Shown here: positions 22,250 through 33,745 of the stretch, in pieces
Layout: each line of letters opens with the position of its first letter
Position numbering within the stretch: the first letter of the stretch is position 1
Assembly: GCA_963921195.1 (NCBI GenBank)
Contig: OY992537.1
Coordinates: forward strand, 206,918,581-206,982,580
Direction: 5' to 3'
DNA: 64,000 nucleotides
Source: Pegoplata infirma
Lineage: Eukaryota; Arthropoda; Insecta; Diptera; Anthomyiidae
The notes under the pieces: generated by a model
Told to the model about the DNA's origin: nothing
Databases searched by the model: none
Seen by the model: only the letters and a program-made list of their open reading frames with translations
Made by a program: the position numbers and the translations under genes

Positions 22250-24660
22250 ATTTAGTACTTTCCTCAGTTTGCTCTCAAAGGAAAAGTACTTTTTTTTGGT
22301 ACACTTTCTCAGAAATGGTACTTTTTGGAAAGCTTTCGGAGCAGGGCTACTTACATATTTGGTATGTGATTTCGGCACTTTTAGTTCGCTTTCAAAAAAA
22401 TAATGCTTTTCTCTACTTTTTCTAAGAAATTGTCATCTTTTCGGAAAAAGTTTTTTTAAAATTTTTACTTCTTTTAATACATTTTCAGTGATAGTACTTT
22501 TTTAAGTACCGACACTTTTGGAGAAAGTTACCTTAAAGTACCTTAAGTTTTGAAACGGAACTTTGCTAAGTACCTTTGCTTTTAATAAAAGGTACTTTCA
22601 AAAAAAAAGTGTACTTCTTTTAGTACACTTTCGGAGAAAGGGTACTTCTTTTAGTACACTTTCGGAGAAAGGATACTTCTTTTAGTACACTTTCGGAGAA
22701 AGGGTACTTCTTTTAGTACACTTTTGGAGAAAGGGTACTTCTTTTAGTACACTTTCGGAGAAAGGGTACTTCTTTTAGTACACTTTCGGAGAAAGGGTAC
22801 TTCTTTTAGTACACTTTCGGAGAAAGGGTACTTCTTTTAGTACACTTTCGGAGATAGGGTACTTCTTTTAGTACACTTTCGGAGAAGAGTACTTCTATTG
22901 GCACACTTTCGGAGAAAGGGTACTTCTTTTAGTACACTTTCGGAGAATGGGTACTTCTTTTAGTACACTTTCGGAGAAAGGGTACTTCTTTTAGTACACT
23001 TTCGGAGAAAGGGTACTTCTTTTAGTACACTTTCGGAGAAAGGGTAGTTCTTTTAGTACACTTTCGGAGAAAGGGTACTTCTTTTAGTACACTTTCGGAG
23101 AAAGGGTACTTCTTTTAGTACACTTTCGGAGAAAGTGTACATCTTTTAGTACACTATGGGAGAAAGGGTACTTCTTTTAGTACACTTTCGGAGAAAGGGT
23201 ACATCTTTTAGTACACTATGGGAGAAAGGGTACTTCTTTTAGTACACTTTCGGAGAAATAGTACTTCTTCCAATACATTTCGGAGAAATTGTACTTCTTT
23301 TAGTACACTTTCGGAGAAAGGGTACTGCTTTTAGTACACTTTCGGAGAAAGGGTACTTCTTTAAGTACACTTTCGGAGAAAGGGTACTTCTTTAAGTACA
23401 CTTTCGCAGAAATTGTACTTATTTTAGAACACTTTCGGAGAAAGGGTACTTTTTTTAGTTTACTTTCCGAGAAAGGGTACTTCTTTTAGTACACTTTCCG
23501 AGAAAGGGTACTTATTTTAGTACACATCTGGAGAAAGGGTACTTAATTGAGTACACTTTTGGAGAAAGGGTACTTATTTTAGTACTTTTTGGAGAAAGGG
23601 TACTTATTTTAGTACTTTTTGGAGAAAGGGTACTTATTTTAGTACTTTTTGGAGAAAGGATACTCATTTTAGTGCACTTTTAGGGAAATGGTACTTCTTT
23701 TAGTACACTTTCGGAAAATGGGTACATCTTGTAGTACACTTTCGGAAAAAGGGTACTGCTTTTAGTACACTTTCGGAGAATGGGTAATTCTTTTAGTACA
23801 CTTTCAGAGAAAGGGAACTTTTAGTACACTTTCGGAGAAAGCGTACTTCTTTAAGTACAATTTCGGAGAAAGAGTACTTCTTTTTGAAAACTTTCGGTGA
23901 ATGGGTACCACTTTTAGTACACTTTCGGAGAAAGGGTACTTCATTTAGTACACTTTCGTAGAAAGGGTACTTCTTTTAGTACACTTTCGGAGAAAGCGTA
24001 CGGAGAAAGCGTACTTCTTTTAGTTCACTTTCGGAGAAAGGGTTCTCATTTTAGTACACTTTCGGAGAAAGGGTACTTCTTTTAGTATACTTTCAGAGAA
24101 ATGGTACTTCTTTAAGAACACTTTCGGAGAAAGGGTACTTCTTTGTGTACACTTTCGGAGAAAGGGTACTTCTTTTAGTACACTTTCGGAGAAAGGGTAC
24201 TTCTTCTAGTACAATTTCGGAGAAAGGGTAACTCTTTTAGTACACTTTTGGAGAAATGGTATTTCTTTTAGTACACTTACAGAGAAAGTGTATTTCTTTT
24301 AATACCCTTTCTGAGAAAGGGTATTTCTTTTAATACAATTCCGGAGAATGGGGTCTTCTTTTAATACACTTTCGGAGAAATGGTACTTCTCTTAATAAAC
24401 TTTTGAAAAAAGGGTACTTCTCTTAATAAACTTTTGGAAAAAGGGTACTTCTCTTAATAAACTTTTGGAGAGAGGGTACTTCAGAGAAAGGGTACTTCTT
24501 TTAGTAAACTTTCGGAGAAAGTGTACTTTTTTAGTACATATTCGGCAAAATTATACTTCTTTATTCTTCTCTTGTGCTTCTTTTCAGATAAAGGGTACAT
24601 CTTTTAGTTCACATTTGGAGAAAAAACTCTTATTTAATTAAAGTTCGAAGAAATAGATCT
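22250..24660 (+). repeat. 31-bp minisatellite (GGGTACTTCTTTTAGTACAC...)
   Basis: The unit GGGTACTTCTTTTAGTACAC plus TTTCGGAGAAA repeats every 31 bp (for example 22640 and 22671) for about 60 copies. It is most regular from about 22600 to 23300 and increasingly variable on the right (AATACATTTC, GTACTTTTTGG subfamilies near 23580-23660). Decayed pre-units occur from about 22250. The period is not a multiple of three and frames do not stay open, so it is non-coding. Confidence 0.93.
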
Positions 24661-25436
24661 TCTACCAAATACGGATATTTGTAAGGAATAAAACTAACCT
24701 TCAGCTGTCTTTAAATCTAACATTGAATATAAAATCAATTAAGTTTACATCATTGTGCATTAAATTTTTCAAAAAAAAAAAAAAATCCATCTCCTTAACT
24801 CCTCTATCGTAAAAAAGTTAACATATGACAGGATACATCAAATTATATACTTGCAGTCTATAAATCTTTCTTAAATTCTTATCATTCACATATTTTGTTT
24901 TTCGTTCCTTTCTTTCACAGAAAATCTGTGAACAAAACAACAAAAAAAAATATTATCGGAATGGAATTTATGCAAGTCTCAGCTGTTTTTCGAATTTCAT
25001 TCATAAGCCTATACAACACAAATTAAAATGGCATGTGCGCCTAAAAACCGTATGGTGCTTCCACTACAGTAGAACGGACGGACAGACAGACATAACATAC
25101 ACAAGGAAATACTCAAACTGAAATCCTTCTGATGTCGTGTTGTCAATGGCCTTTTGTGAATGTATGCTGGCAGATACTGGGACACACACACAGGCAGCTA
25201 GTTGTACTTATTGCACTTATACAGCTATTATCAGTTCAGTAACGTTTTTTTTTTTCGTTAGTATCACAAATATTCAGCAAATGAACTGTTGGTTTGGTGG
25301 TTGTCTTTTATATAAAAAAAAAATATTGTGTCTGGCTTATCACAGGCTTTTGAGACTTGAAAATATACAAAAAAAATCAATCATGCAATTTTTTTTGCAA
25401 AGCTCTGCTCTAGAGAATTGATGGAAAATAAAGTTT
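24661..25436. other. Unique sequence between two minisatellites; no gene seen
   Basis: AT-rich, with a GGACGGACAGACAGACAT run near 25075. A 94-codon frame at 25137-25421 has no recognisable motif and ends in low-complexity sequence; I do not call it a gene. Confidence 0.45.
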
Positions 25437-26820
25437 GTCAGAGGGTCTGCCCCGGGGCGAAAATATAAAGACTCAGATTGTGAACATTTTTCCTATAGAA
25501 AAAGTCTCAGATTCCGAGACATTTTTCCTATAGAAAAAGTCTCATAATCTCAGATATTTTCCCTATAGAAAAAGTCTCAGATTCTGAGAAAATTTTCCTA
25601 TTGAATAAGTCTCAGACTCTGTGATATTTTTCCTTTAGAAAAAGTCTCAGATTCTTAGTCATTTTTCCTATAGAATAAGTCTCTGATTCTGAGACATTTT
25701 TCTTATTAAAAAAGTCTCGGATTCTGAGAAATTTATCCTTTAGAAAAAGTCTCAGATTCTGAGACATTTTTCCTATAGAAAAAGTCTCAGATTCTGAGAC
25801 ACTTTTCCTATAGAAAAATTCTCAGATTCTGAGACATTTTTCCTATAGAAAAAGTCTCAGATTCTGAGACATTTTTCCTTTAGAAAAAGTCTCAGATTCT
25901 GAGACATTTTTCCTATAGACTATAGACTTTTTCTATAGGAAAAATGTCTCAGATTCTGAGACATTTTTCCTATAGAAAAAGTCTCAGATTCTGAGACATT
26001 TTTCCTATAGAAAAAGTCTCAGATTCTGAGACATTTTTCCTATAGAAAAAGTCTCAGATTCTGAGACATTTTTCCTATAGAAAAAGTCTCAGATTCTGAG
26101 ACATTTTTCCTATAGAAAAAGTCTCAGATTCTGAGACATTTTTCCTATAGAAAAAGTCTCAGATTCTGAGACATTTTTCCTATAGAAAAAGTCTCAGATT
26201 CTGAGACATTTTTCCTATAGAAAAAGTCTCAGATTCTGAGACATTTTTCCTATAGAAAAAGTCTCAGATTCTGAGACATTTTTCCTATAGAAAAAGTCTC
26301 AGATTCTGAGACATTTTTCCTATAGAAAAAGTCTCAGATTCTGAGACATTTTTCCTATAGAAAAAGTCTCAGATTCTGAGACATTTTTCCTATAGAAAAA
26401 GTCTCAGATTCTGAGACATTTTTCCTATAGAAAAAGTCTCAGATTCTGAGACATTTTTCCTATAGAAAAAGTCTCAGATTCTGAGACATTTTTCCTATAG
26501 AAAAAGTCTCAGATTCTGAGACATTTTTCCTATAGAAAAAGTCTCAGATTCTGAGACATTTTTCCTATAAAAAAAGTCTCATATTCTGAGACATTTTTCC
26601 TTTAGAAAAGTCTCAGATTCTCAGACATTTTTCCTATAGAAAAAGTCTCAATTTCTGAGACATTTTTCCAATAGTAAAAGTCTCAGATCCTGAGAGATTT
26701 TTCCTATTGAAAAAGTCTCAGATTCTGAGCCATTTTTTTTATAGAAAAAGTCTCAGATTCTGAGAAAATTTTCCTCTAAAAAAAGAATTCTGCGATATTT
26801 TTCCTAGAGAAAAAGTTTTT
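25437..26820 (+). repeat. 35-bp minisatellite (CTCAGATTCTGAGACATTTT...)
   Basis: The unit CTCAGATTCTGAGACATTTT plus TCCTATAGAAAAAGT has a 35-bp period (26051 to 26086 and onward) with about 39 copies. The centre (about 25950-26570) is essentially invariant and both edges are diverged, as expected from unequal crossing-over. Each unit holds the palindrome CTCAGATTCTGAG. One unit at about 25915-25955 is inverted. Confidence 0.95.
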
Positions 26821-26831
26821 GATTCTGACGC

Positions 26832-27963
26832 TTTTTATACCCTCCACTCTAGTGATAGAGGGTATATATAAGTTTGTTATTCCGTTTGTAACACCTCGAA
26901 ATATTGATCTATGACCCCATAAAGTATATATATTCATGATCATCGATCGATTTTAAGACGATCTAGCGATGTCCGTCCGTCTGTCTGTTGAAAGACTTTA
27001 CGGAGGCTTCTGAAGTTTGGCAAATATGTTGGGCATTTACCTGGCCAGGTTGGTATTGCAATACAGCGAAATCGGTAAAGTGGTTCAAAAATAGGTCCCA
27101 AGTTCAAAAAAAGGACCGATTAGATCTTTATTTTTTCAAATCTTTAATAAGCGTATAAAATACTCACAAATCAAATTTGAGTGAAATAGGCTTCGATTTG
27201 TTGCCAATAAACCGCTTTGAGTGAATATCGGGAGAAATTTTCTCATAAGGACTTAGTCCAAAATGGGCCGATGGTAATTATATTTGATAAGGTTATTAAA
27301 GTACGCGTTTAACATACGCAAACAAAATTTTAATTAAATATTTTCTATTTTCATGAAATTTTAGAGATTTATATGAAAATCGGGATGGTGGTTTTTATGG
27401 GGGATACAAGAAGAACTGGTCCGATTCGTTTGAAATTTGAAATGGTGATTTGTGATGACAAAACACGTTTACCTGACAAAAATACACCTTTTTTAGTACG
27501 GTTGTTAGAGCCATTTGAGCCAAAACTAAAGAGGACCTTTGTATGGGGTCTAGGTCAAAACATGGACCTTTTTTTTTCATGGACCGATTAATTTCATTAG
27601 CGTTCGTCCTTGGGTCAAAAGAAGCTTAAGTTTCAAATTTCAGACAAATCGGTTGAAAACTGCGACCTGTATCGTGCGCACAACGTTTACATGAAAGGAC
27701 AGACGGATGGACATTGCTAAATCGACTCAAAAAATGATTCTGAGTCGATCGGTATACTTAAATGTGGGTATAGGACCAATATTTCGGGTAGTTACAAACA
27801 TCAGCACAAACTCATGTGCTGACACATGACAAAAAAAAGTTTTTTACTCAAAATAAAATATTTTTAATCAAAATTGTTCATTTTTTCACGTTCTTGAAAA
27901 AGAGCATTGTGGAGGGTATTCATAGATTCGGCCAAATAGAATATAACTTTTCTTTTTGTTTCT
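26832..27963 (-). mobile_element. Fly repeat family A, copy 2, with nested family B
   Basis: On the minus strand it has the family A right end (TATACCCTCCACTCTAGTG, ATATATACTTTATGG complement and the GTCCGTCCGTCTGTCTG core at 26975) and, at 27905-27960, the left end (ATTGTGGAGGGTAT, then a degraded TTCGGC hairpin). The middle, about 27060-27835, belongs to family B in the opposite orientation. Confidence 0.7.
27060..27835 (+). mobile_element. Fly repeat family B, copy 1 (nested)
   Basis: Matches the reverse complement of 49313-50160: AGTGAAATAGGCTTC, AAGGTTATTAAAGTACGCG, GGTCCGATTC, GGACCTTTGTATGGGG, ATCGACTC and CAGCACAAACTCATGTGCTG. The frames inside it have no recognisable domain. Confidence 0.65.
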
Positions 27964-28047
27964 TTCGAATTTGGTTGGGAGGATGAATGTCCTCGCCCCC
28001 CCCCCCCTTGGATCCGCGCCTTGATGAGAAGCTATCTATAACAATAC

Positions 28048-29259
28048 CACTGCGTGACAAAATTAACCACTATTTTAGAAAACAAGAGGTTCGACCATCA
28101 TTTCAATATATTTCGGACATGCTGAATCGAATGGCGTACTCCGTTTTTCGATGTATGGTACAGTTTTCTTGTAAAATGTCATTAAAGATTGGCTGATTTT
28201 CAGCTGTTTTTTTAACAAAAAAAATTCCAAAGCTAATGATTTTTAAATTTTATGGCATGGAAAACAAAGACATAACTTGTAGCAATATTTCTAATATAAA
28301 TTTGGTTTAAAGCTTTTCATCTTAACCCCTTTAATTCGCGGATTTCTTCATTTTTTTAAGTTTTCGCGAAATAAACCGCTTAATTGGTCTATGATAAAAA
28401 ACTTGCATTTTGTGGATCATAAAGGCGTCCATGACACTACGAATAGTGGACAAAAAACATCTATGTTATATGGACCATCATGAAGAAAATCGCGAAAAAC
28501 CGTTTTTTTGTATATGGCAGCATCACTTTAGGAGATGATTTGAGGCTTCATCTTTTAGTATATAATGTGGGAACCTTAAACAATGAACTGACCCAAAATT
28601 TGTCCAAAAAAGTTTTCATTTGCAAAAGTTATCTTAACAAAAACTGTTTCAGTGTTTGCGATACAATAATTATAGTTTTGTTAAGATAACTTTTGCAAAT
28701 GAAAACTTTTTTGGACAAATTTTGGGTCAGTTCATTGTTTAAGGTTCCCACATTATATACTAAAAGATGAAGCCTTAAATTATCTCCTAAAGTGATGCTG
28801 CCATATACAAAAAAACGGTTTTTCGCGATTTTCTTCATGATGATCCATATAATATAGATGTTTTTTGTCCACTATTCGTAGTGTCATGGACGCCTTTATG
28901 ATCCACAAAATGCAAGTTTTTTATCAGAGACCAATTTAGCGGTTAATTTCGCGAAAACTTAAAAAAATTAAGAAATCCGCGAATTAAAGGGGTTAAGGTG
29001 AAAAGCTTTAAACCAAATTTATATTAGAAATATTGCTACAAGTTATATCTTTGTTTTCCATGCCATAAAATTTAAAAATCATTAGCTTTGAATTTTTTTT
29101 TGTTTAAAAAGCAGCTGAAAATCAGCAAATCTTTAATGATATTTTACAAGAAAACTGTACCATACATCGAAAAACGGAGTACGCCATTCGATTCAGCATG
29201 TCCGAAATATATAGAAATGATGGTCGTAACTCTTGTTTATTTTTTAGTGTTCCGCAGTG
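28048..29259. mobile_element. 1.2-kb near-perfect palindromic (foldback) element
   Basis: It begins CACTGCG and ends CGCAGTG; the arms pair over about 590 bp with an apex at about 28645-28675. Both strands therefore encode the same 55-residue frame (starting MKKIAKNRFFVYGSI) at 28480 plus and 28838 minus, which is a mirror effect and not evidence of a gene. The first ~45 bp of the two ends differ by small indels. TAC flanks both sides; no longer target duplication is visible, so class is open. Confidence 0.75.
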
Positions 29260-29338
29260 TACTTAAAGAACGATCTCTGAGGATGCTCGAAATATATCAA
29301 GAGAAGTAATGACCAACACCAAAGGCATTGAGCTTAAG

Positions 29339-29582
29339 AGAGATATGATTGTGGAAACCATAATTTAAATGCGTCATATTACTATTGAAAATTGTGTCAT
29401 CGAAACGTATTTAAGCAATCGTAAAATTTTTGTTGCAATCATATTATGGTCCTTGATTGTTTATAATCATAACATGATTGCCGCAAAAATGTTATAGCTA
29501 CTACAAACATGATAAACATGATGATAAAATTTTCAATCATAATATGACGCTCTTAAATTATGGTTGCCACAATTATATCTCT
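29339..29582. mobile_element. Small MITE with ~60-bp inverted ends
   Basis: AGATATGATTGTGGAAACC and CATAATTTAAATGCGTCATA on the left pair with the complement near 29535-29582. The ~110-bp centre is unrelated sequence. Target duplication not clear. Confidence 0.6.
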
Positions 29583-30540
29583 ACTCTGCGTGCGCCAACA
29601 AATCAAATTGATGAAATGAAAGCCAACAGGTCTCCTGTAAAATAAGTACAAATGGAATCTTTGAATAACAATTGATCTTTTGCGAATTACCTCAGGAAAT
29701 GGTGTGAGTTATCAATTCTGAACCCTTACCATAGAATTGGTTCTAAAACAACAACTTCTGAATCTTTAATTGGTGGGACCCGACTCAAAGAAAATATTCC
29801 AGGAAAATATATAGTGAAGGGAATTTGAAATTCGTTTTTATTCAACCTTTGCACTCTTACTTACTTTTTATACTTTCGCTATACAATGCTGCTTTGCAGC
29901 TGATGTCAAATATGAAAGAAAAACTCTGAAATCAGGCAAAGGACGAATACGAATGTTGGGATGCAACAAAAAGAAAACACAACACTGCATGAAATGTTTC
30001 CTGTTTTTTCGTAGATTTCGTTAGCAAGTTACTTTGCGGTAAAATGTGGGCGTTTAATACTACCCAAATCTTTCACCCTCTTCTTTTTTTCCTACTTTCT
30101 TTTTTTTGTCATTAAAACGCATTTAATCCTTCGTTTGTTATCGCAGCAACGTTGTTTTTTTTATCCTGGCCTGTATGCTCTTTGTTATTTTTTTTTTAAT
30201 CTTTTCAGTGTGTTTTTTTATTTTCATACCAATTTACTTACTGCCTCCCAACAACGTTGCATGTTGCCCCTAAAGTGGCATGTATGTTTGTTTGCTGCTT
30301 GTACAATATTTAATTTTTTTGTTGCGTTGCGAATGTTGCTTATTGATGCAAACGTCATTTGATTGTCATTGTTAAACCGGAAGTACACACTTCAACTCTT
30401 AAGCCCTTATGTTATACAAATTGTATTGATGATATCGATTTTGCGTTCGTGCTTCGTTGAGATAACGCAACTGAAGATGAGTAGTTTGTTGATGTTGGTT
30501 ATATATGAGGCATTTCACACTTATTTTTTTTTTTTTTGAT
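29583..30540. other. No gene seen
   Basis: Mixed-composition sequence without a long frame. Repeated CAACGTTG words at 30148 and 30250 and T-rich runs at 30060-30210 are the only visible structure. Confidence 0.45.
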
Positions 30541-30735
30541 AATTTTCAGAACCCGTTCTAAAGTTTTTAATTTTGTAAAAAAGTCAATTTATCAAAAATC
30601 CGGAAACTTTTTGTTTTCTTTTTTTTAATTTTTTTTTTAATTGAGATATTTGTCTATACACACAAAAATTCAGAAGCGCGTTTTCCTTTTTTCGAAAAAA
30701 TCGGATTTGAGTATTAAATTTCATAATAGTTTTAT
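30541..30735. repeat. Left arm of an inverted-repeat element split by a LINE
   Basis: AACCCGTTCT, AAAAAGTCAATTTATCAAAA, ACACAAAAATTCAGAAG and TTAAATTTCATAAT occur here in order and as reverse complements at 33860-34045. The LINE copy entered at about 30735. Confidence 0.65.
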
Positions 30736-30779
30736 TAACATAGAAGACGTTTCTGAGGCATCCAGGCTGCGCAAGGTTC

Positions 30780-31122
30780 TGTGGGGTCGGAAAGGCAAGG
30801 GTTAAATGTGTCGTAAGGGTTAAATGACAGCGAGAGGGAGTTATGACAGACGGACGAAACGGAATTGAATTGACGGACAGAATATGATTTGCTGACGGAC
30901 AGAAGTAGAGTTGTTGTGTGAGCTTTAAGAAGAGTAGACGTTTTAAGTTTCAGTCGCTATATATTTTGGATTTTCAGTGAAATAACATTTAAACAATATT
31001 TTAGTTTAATTGAAATAATAAACAATTTTAATATAAATAATAAACATTGAAAATAAATGAATTTAAACAAAAGTGAAGTGTTTTATTAAAGAAATAACAA
31101 ACATTTGATATTTAATCCTACA
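30780..31122 (+). mobile_element. Solo LTR (343 bp) inside the LINE ORF2
   Basis: It starts TGTGGGGTCGG and ends TAATCCTACA, that is TG...CA. Flanking GTTC at 30776-30779 and 31123-31126 is a 4-bp target duplication, typical of Ty3/gypsy-type elements. Removing the LTR and one GTTC restores the LINE reading frame across the site (...SRLRKV / LASSPCTLGYLK...), a strong independent check. Inside are a TATA-like TATATATT at about 30958 and AATAAA at 31017 and 31052, consistent with promoter and polyadenylation functions of an LTR. Its internal region has been lost by LTR-LTR recombination. Confidence 0.85.
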
Positions 31123-32253
31123 GTTCTGGCTTCTTCTCCTTGCACCCTGGGATACCTGAAAGATCCTAATGGGGTGTGGTCTTCCTCCAGTGGAGAGTCG
31201 CTGGATATCCTTTTAAACACGCATTTTTCAGGCAATTCCGTGACGCCGTTTCAAGCTTTGGAACGTTCTGACGCCCAAGTATCTAAAATTGCTTCGGAAA
31301 TAATAAATATGCCAATATTAATCTGGGCGATAAAAAGCTTCAGGCCCTATAAATCTACGGGACCTGATGGTATAATCCCGGCTGAGTTGCAGCAAGTGTC
31401 GGACTATATAGCCCCGTTGCTGTATAATCTATACACAGCATGCATCAACTGGTCGTATATTCCTTTAAAATGGAGTGATACCAGAGTCGTATTTATCCCG
31501 ATGGCTGGGAAAAGTTCCCACACAGCTCCGAAGGATTTCAGACCAATTAGTCTGTCTTCTTTTTTGTTAAAGACAATGGAACGAATGATAGACACATATT
31601 TGCGTAGAGTGATTGACCCGAGGTTGCTTTCGACAAAGCAACATGCATACAGCAAGGGACGATCAACGGAAACAGCTCTTCATGAGCTCGTTGGTACCAT
31701 CGAAAGATCGCTTTCGGTAAAGGAGTACACTATGGTGGCCTTTCTTGATATTGAGGGGGCTTTTAATAATGTCATCCCAGAATCGATAATATTGGCATTG
31801 TCTGGTCTGGGAGTAAAGCGTGAAATCGTTTTAATGGTGGAAAACCTACTTGCCAATAGACGTATAACGTCTGAATTGGGAGCGTCCGTCATATCTCGAT
31901 TTGTCAATAGGGGCACACTACAAGGAGGTGTTCTTTCGCCGATTCTTTGGAACCTGGCACTGAATTCAGTGCTACTATCTCTAGAAGCACGTGGTTGTCA
32001 TGTGGTCGCATATGCTGACGATGTCGCGATAGCGGTAAAGGGGAAGCATCTGCCAACATTGCGGGACATTCTTCAGGGTTCTCTGAAAGATCTGTCTAAA
32101 TGGGCAAGAGACTGTGGTCTAGGAGTTAATCCTAGTAAAACAAAGCTTGTTTTGTTTACAAGGAAAAAAAGTTTCCTGCTTTTGATCCTATTTCTCTGGA
32201 CGGTACTGAAATCACCTTCTCAGATGGAGCCAAGTATCTTGGAGTATTTCTAG
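31123..32253 (+). pseudogene. LINE ORF2 reverse transcriptase domain, frameshifted
   Basis: After the linker (GYLKDPNGVWSSSS, NTHFSG) come RT motifs in order: STGPDGIIPAEL; KDFRPISLSSFLLKTMER; AYSKGRSTETALHELV; AFLDIEGAFNN with the first catalytic Asp; GTLQGGVLSPILWN; YADD at 32011-32022 with the paired catalytic Asp; and NPSKTKLVLFTRK. The enzyme would copy LINE RNA at the nicked target. A missing base in the A run at about 32162-32168 throws the frame, and the nominal stop at 32253 lies in the wrong frame. Catalytic residues are intact, so loss of function is recent relative to the frameshift. The nominal start upstream of 31123 lies in the LTR and is not native. Confidence 0.88.
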
Positions 32254-32777
32254 ATAGGAAGCTGAATTTCAAGCGCAATATTGAGGAACGGGTGAGAAAA
32301 GCAACGATTGCTTTGTATTCCTGTAAAAGGGCCATTGGAAAACGATGGGGTTTTAGCCCTCAAGTCGTTCATTGGATCTATACAGCAGTGGTGCGTCCAA
32401 TTTTGCTGTATGGAATCATTGTCTGGTGGCCTGCTTTAGAAACAAATGCGAACTGTGTCTTTATCACGAAGGTACAGAGAATGGCGTCAATGTGCATCAC
32501 TGGTGCTCTTCGTACTACACCTACGGCTGCATTAGAAATCCTCCTTCACCTGATACCCTTGGACATATTGGGTAGGCAGTATGCGGCTGCGTTGGCAATT
32601 CGACTTAATAGCACGCTGCAATGGAGGAGCAGCGATTGTGGCCATAGCGCGATCTTGAAAAAGATAACAATACCACAAAATGTGGACTGTGCTTCCTCTT
32701 TGAGCCTCTTTGAGCGCCACTTTACCACTAAGTATGATACCATCCAGGGAGTCTTGGATGGGGGATACTCCGGGTAG
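32171..32777 (+). pseudogene. LINE ORF2, RT thumb and linker segment (second frame)
   Basis: The shifted frame continues the RT with FPAFDPISLDG, AKYLGVFLDRKLNF and VRKATIALYSCKRAIGKRWG, then the connector with TAVVRPILLYG, VQRMASMCITGALRTTPTAA and HFTTKYD. It reaches a stop at 32775-32777 because of a second frameshift at about 32733-32745. Same protein as the upstream segment. Confidence 0.85.
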
Positions 32778-33639
32778 TGGAGCTACCATAAATTTTTACA
32801 CAGATGGATCGAGGCTGCACGAACAAGTGGGCTTTGGAGTCTATTCGGAAGAGCTTGGGTTGAGCCTGGCTCGTAGATTGCCAGATCATTGCAGTGTTTA
32901 CCAGGCAGAGATGCTGGCAATAAAAGAAGTGGCTGACTGGTTGAGCTGCAATGTCTTGTCTACAACCGCAGTCAACATCTATACTGACAGTCAAGCCGCG
33001 GTCAAGTCCCTGGATTCAATGTTTCTGAAAACAAGATCTGCCCTTAACTGCCGCACGTCTTTAAATGAGATGGCCAAGCAGTTTAACATACGACTCATAT
33101 GGGTCCCAGGGCACAGAGACATTCCAGGGAATTGCAAAGCCGATGAGCTTGCAAAACTAGGAACTACCTTACAGGTTCCAACAGAATTGGAATGTGTTGG
33201 TATGCCTCTAGAAACTTGCAAGCAAAACCTACGGCTTTGTTCTGCGACGGAGACTAATCAAAGATGGGCAAATGGATGGACGTGTGAGACAACACGACTG
33301 ATTTGGCCTTCTCTTAATCAGGGGCGCACAAGTGAGCTGATATCGCTTCCAAGAGGAGAGATTTCGACGGTGGTTTCTATAATTACCGGACACTGTCTTA
33401 TAGGGAAGCACGCAGAGCGGTTAAATGTGCCGTCGAATGACTTTTGCCGAAGTTGCATGGATGAAGAGGAGTTGGAAACTATCGAACATTTTATTTGCCA
33501 TTGCCCGGCACTTTCTGGTCAGAGACTTGCTTCACTGGGATCTAGGGAGCTGTACGATCTTTCTGATTTGTTGGATGTCAAAATTCAACATCTAAGGAGT
33601 TTTATAAGAAGCTCAAAATGGTTTAACGACAGGGACTAG
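32733..33639 (+). pseudogene. LINE ORF2, RNase H and C-terminal zinc motif (third frame)
   Basis: RNase H fold with all four catalytic acidic positions: FYTDGSR, QAEMLAIKE, IYTDSQAAV and the final Asp of GNCKADELAK, plus the WVPGH loop. The C-terminal part has FCRSC...HFICHCPAL, the Cys-His knuckle common at the end of such ORF2 proteins. The protein ends with a TAG at 33637-33639. RNase H removes the RNA template during second-strand synthesis. The block is intact in itself but out of frame with the RT. Confidence 0.88.
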
Positions 33640-33745
33640 TAGGGAAACCTATTACGGTCCCGTGGTATCACAATGGACCTCAGAGTCTACGTGTGTTGAC
33701 GTAAAACGTCAGCAGCCACTTACAACCCAACCTAACCTAACCTTT
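33640..33745 (+). other. LINE 3' UTR and CCTAA tail
   Basis: A short UTR (CCCGTGGTATCACAATGG, GACGTAAAACGTCAG) ends in AACCCAACCTAACCTAACC. The same UTR type and tail close the fragment at 41378-41645. The tail is a short microsatellite in place of poly(A). Confidence 0.7.

Larger units (their letters stand above)
30736..33745 (+). mobile_element. 5'-truncated LOA/I-group LINE carrying most of ORF2
   Basis: It contains the ORF2 linker, reverse transcriptase, RNase H and C-terminal zinc-finger parts and a 3' UTR ending in an ACCTAACCTAACC tail. The 5' end is truncated inside ORF2. It is interrupted by a solo LTR (30780-31122) and two frameshifts. RNase H next to the RT and this tail fit the LOA/I group. 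The copy is dead but relatively well preserved. Confidence 0.85.

Noticed and set aside
22250..24660. 31-bp repeat as a CRISPR array or coding repeat
   Set aside because: No spacers between units, and a 31-bp period breaks the reading frame every unit.
25437..26820. 35-bp repeat as a CRISPR array
   Set aside because: Units are contiguous with no unique spacers, and the genome is eukaryotic.
28480..28838. Two identical 69-codon frames on opposite strands
   Set aside because: Produced by the near-perfect palindrome; no homology signal or start context.
29339..29582. Small MITE as a hAT or Tc1 member
   Set aside because: No reliable target duplication; class left open.
30135..30362. 75-codon Phe/Leu-rich frame as a membrane protein
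   Set aside because: T-rich low-complexity DNA gives Phe/Leu by default; no signal peptide pattern, splice sites or repeat context supports a gene.
31404..33411. Minus-strand frames of 60-88 codons
   Set aside because: Shadows of the LINE RT and RNase H on the plus strand.
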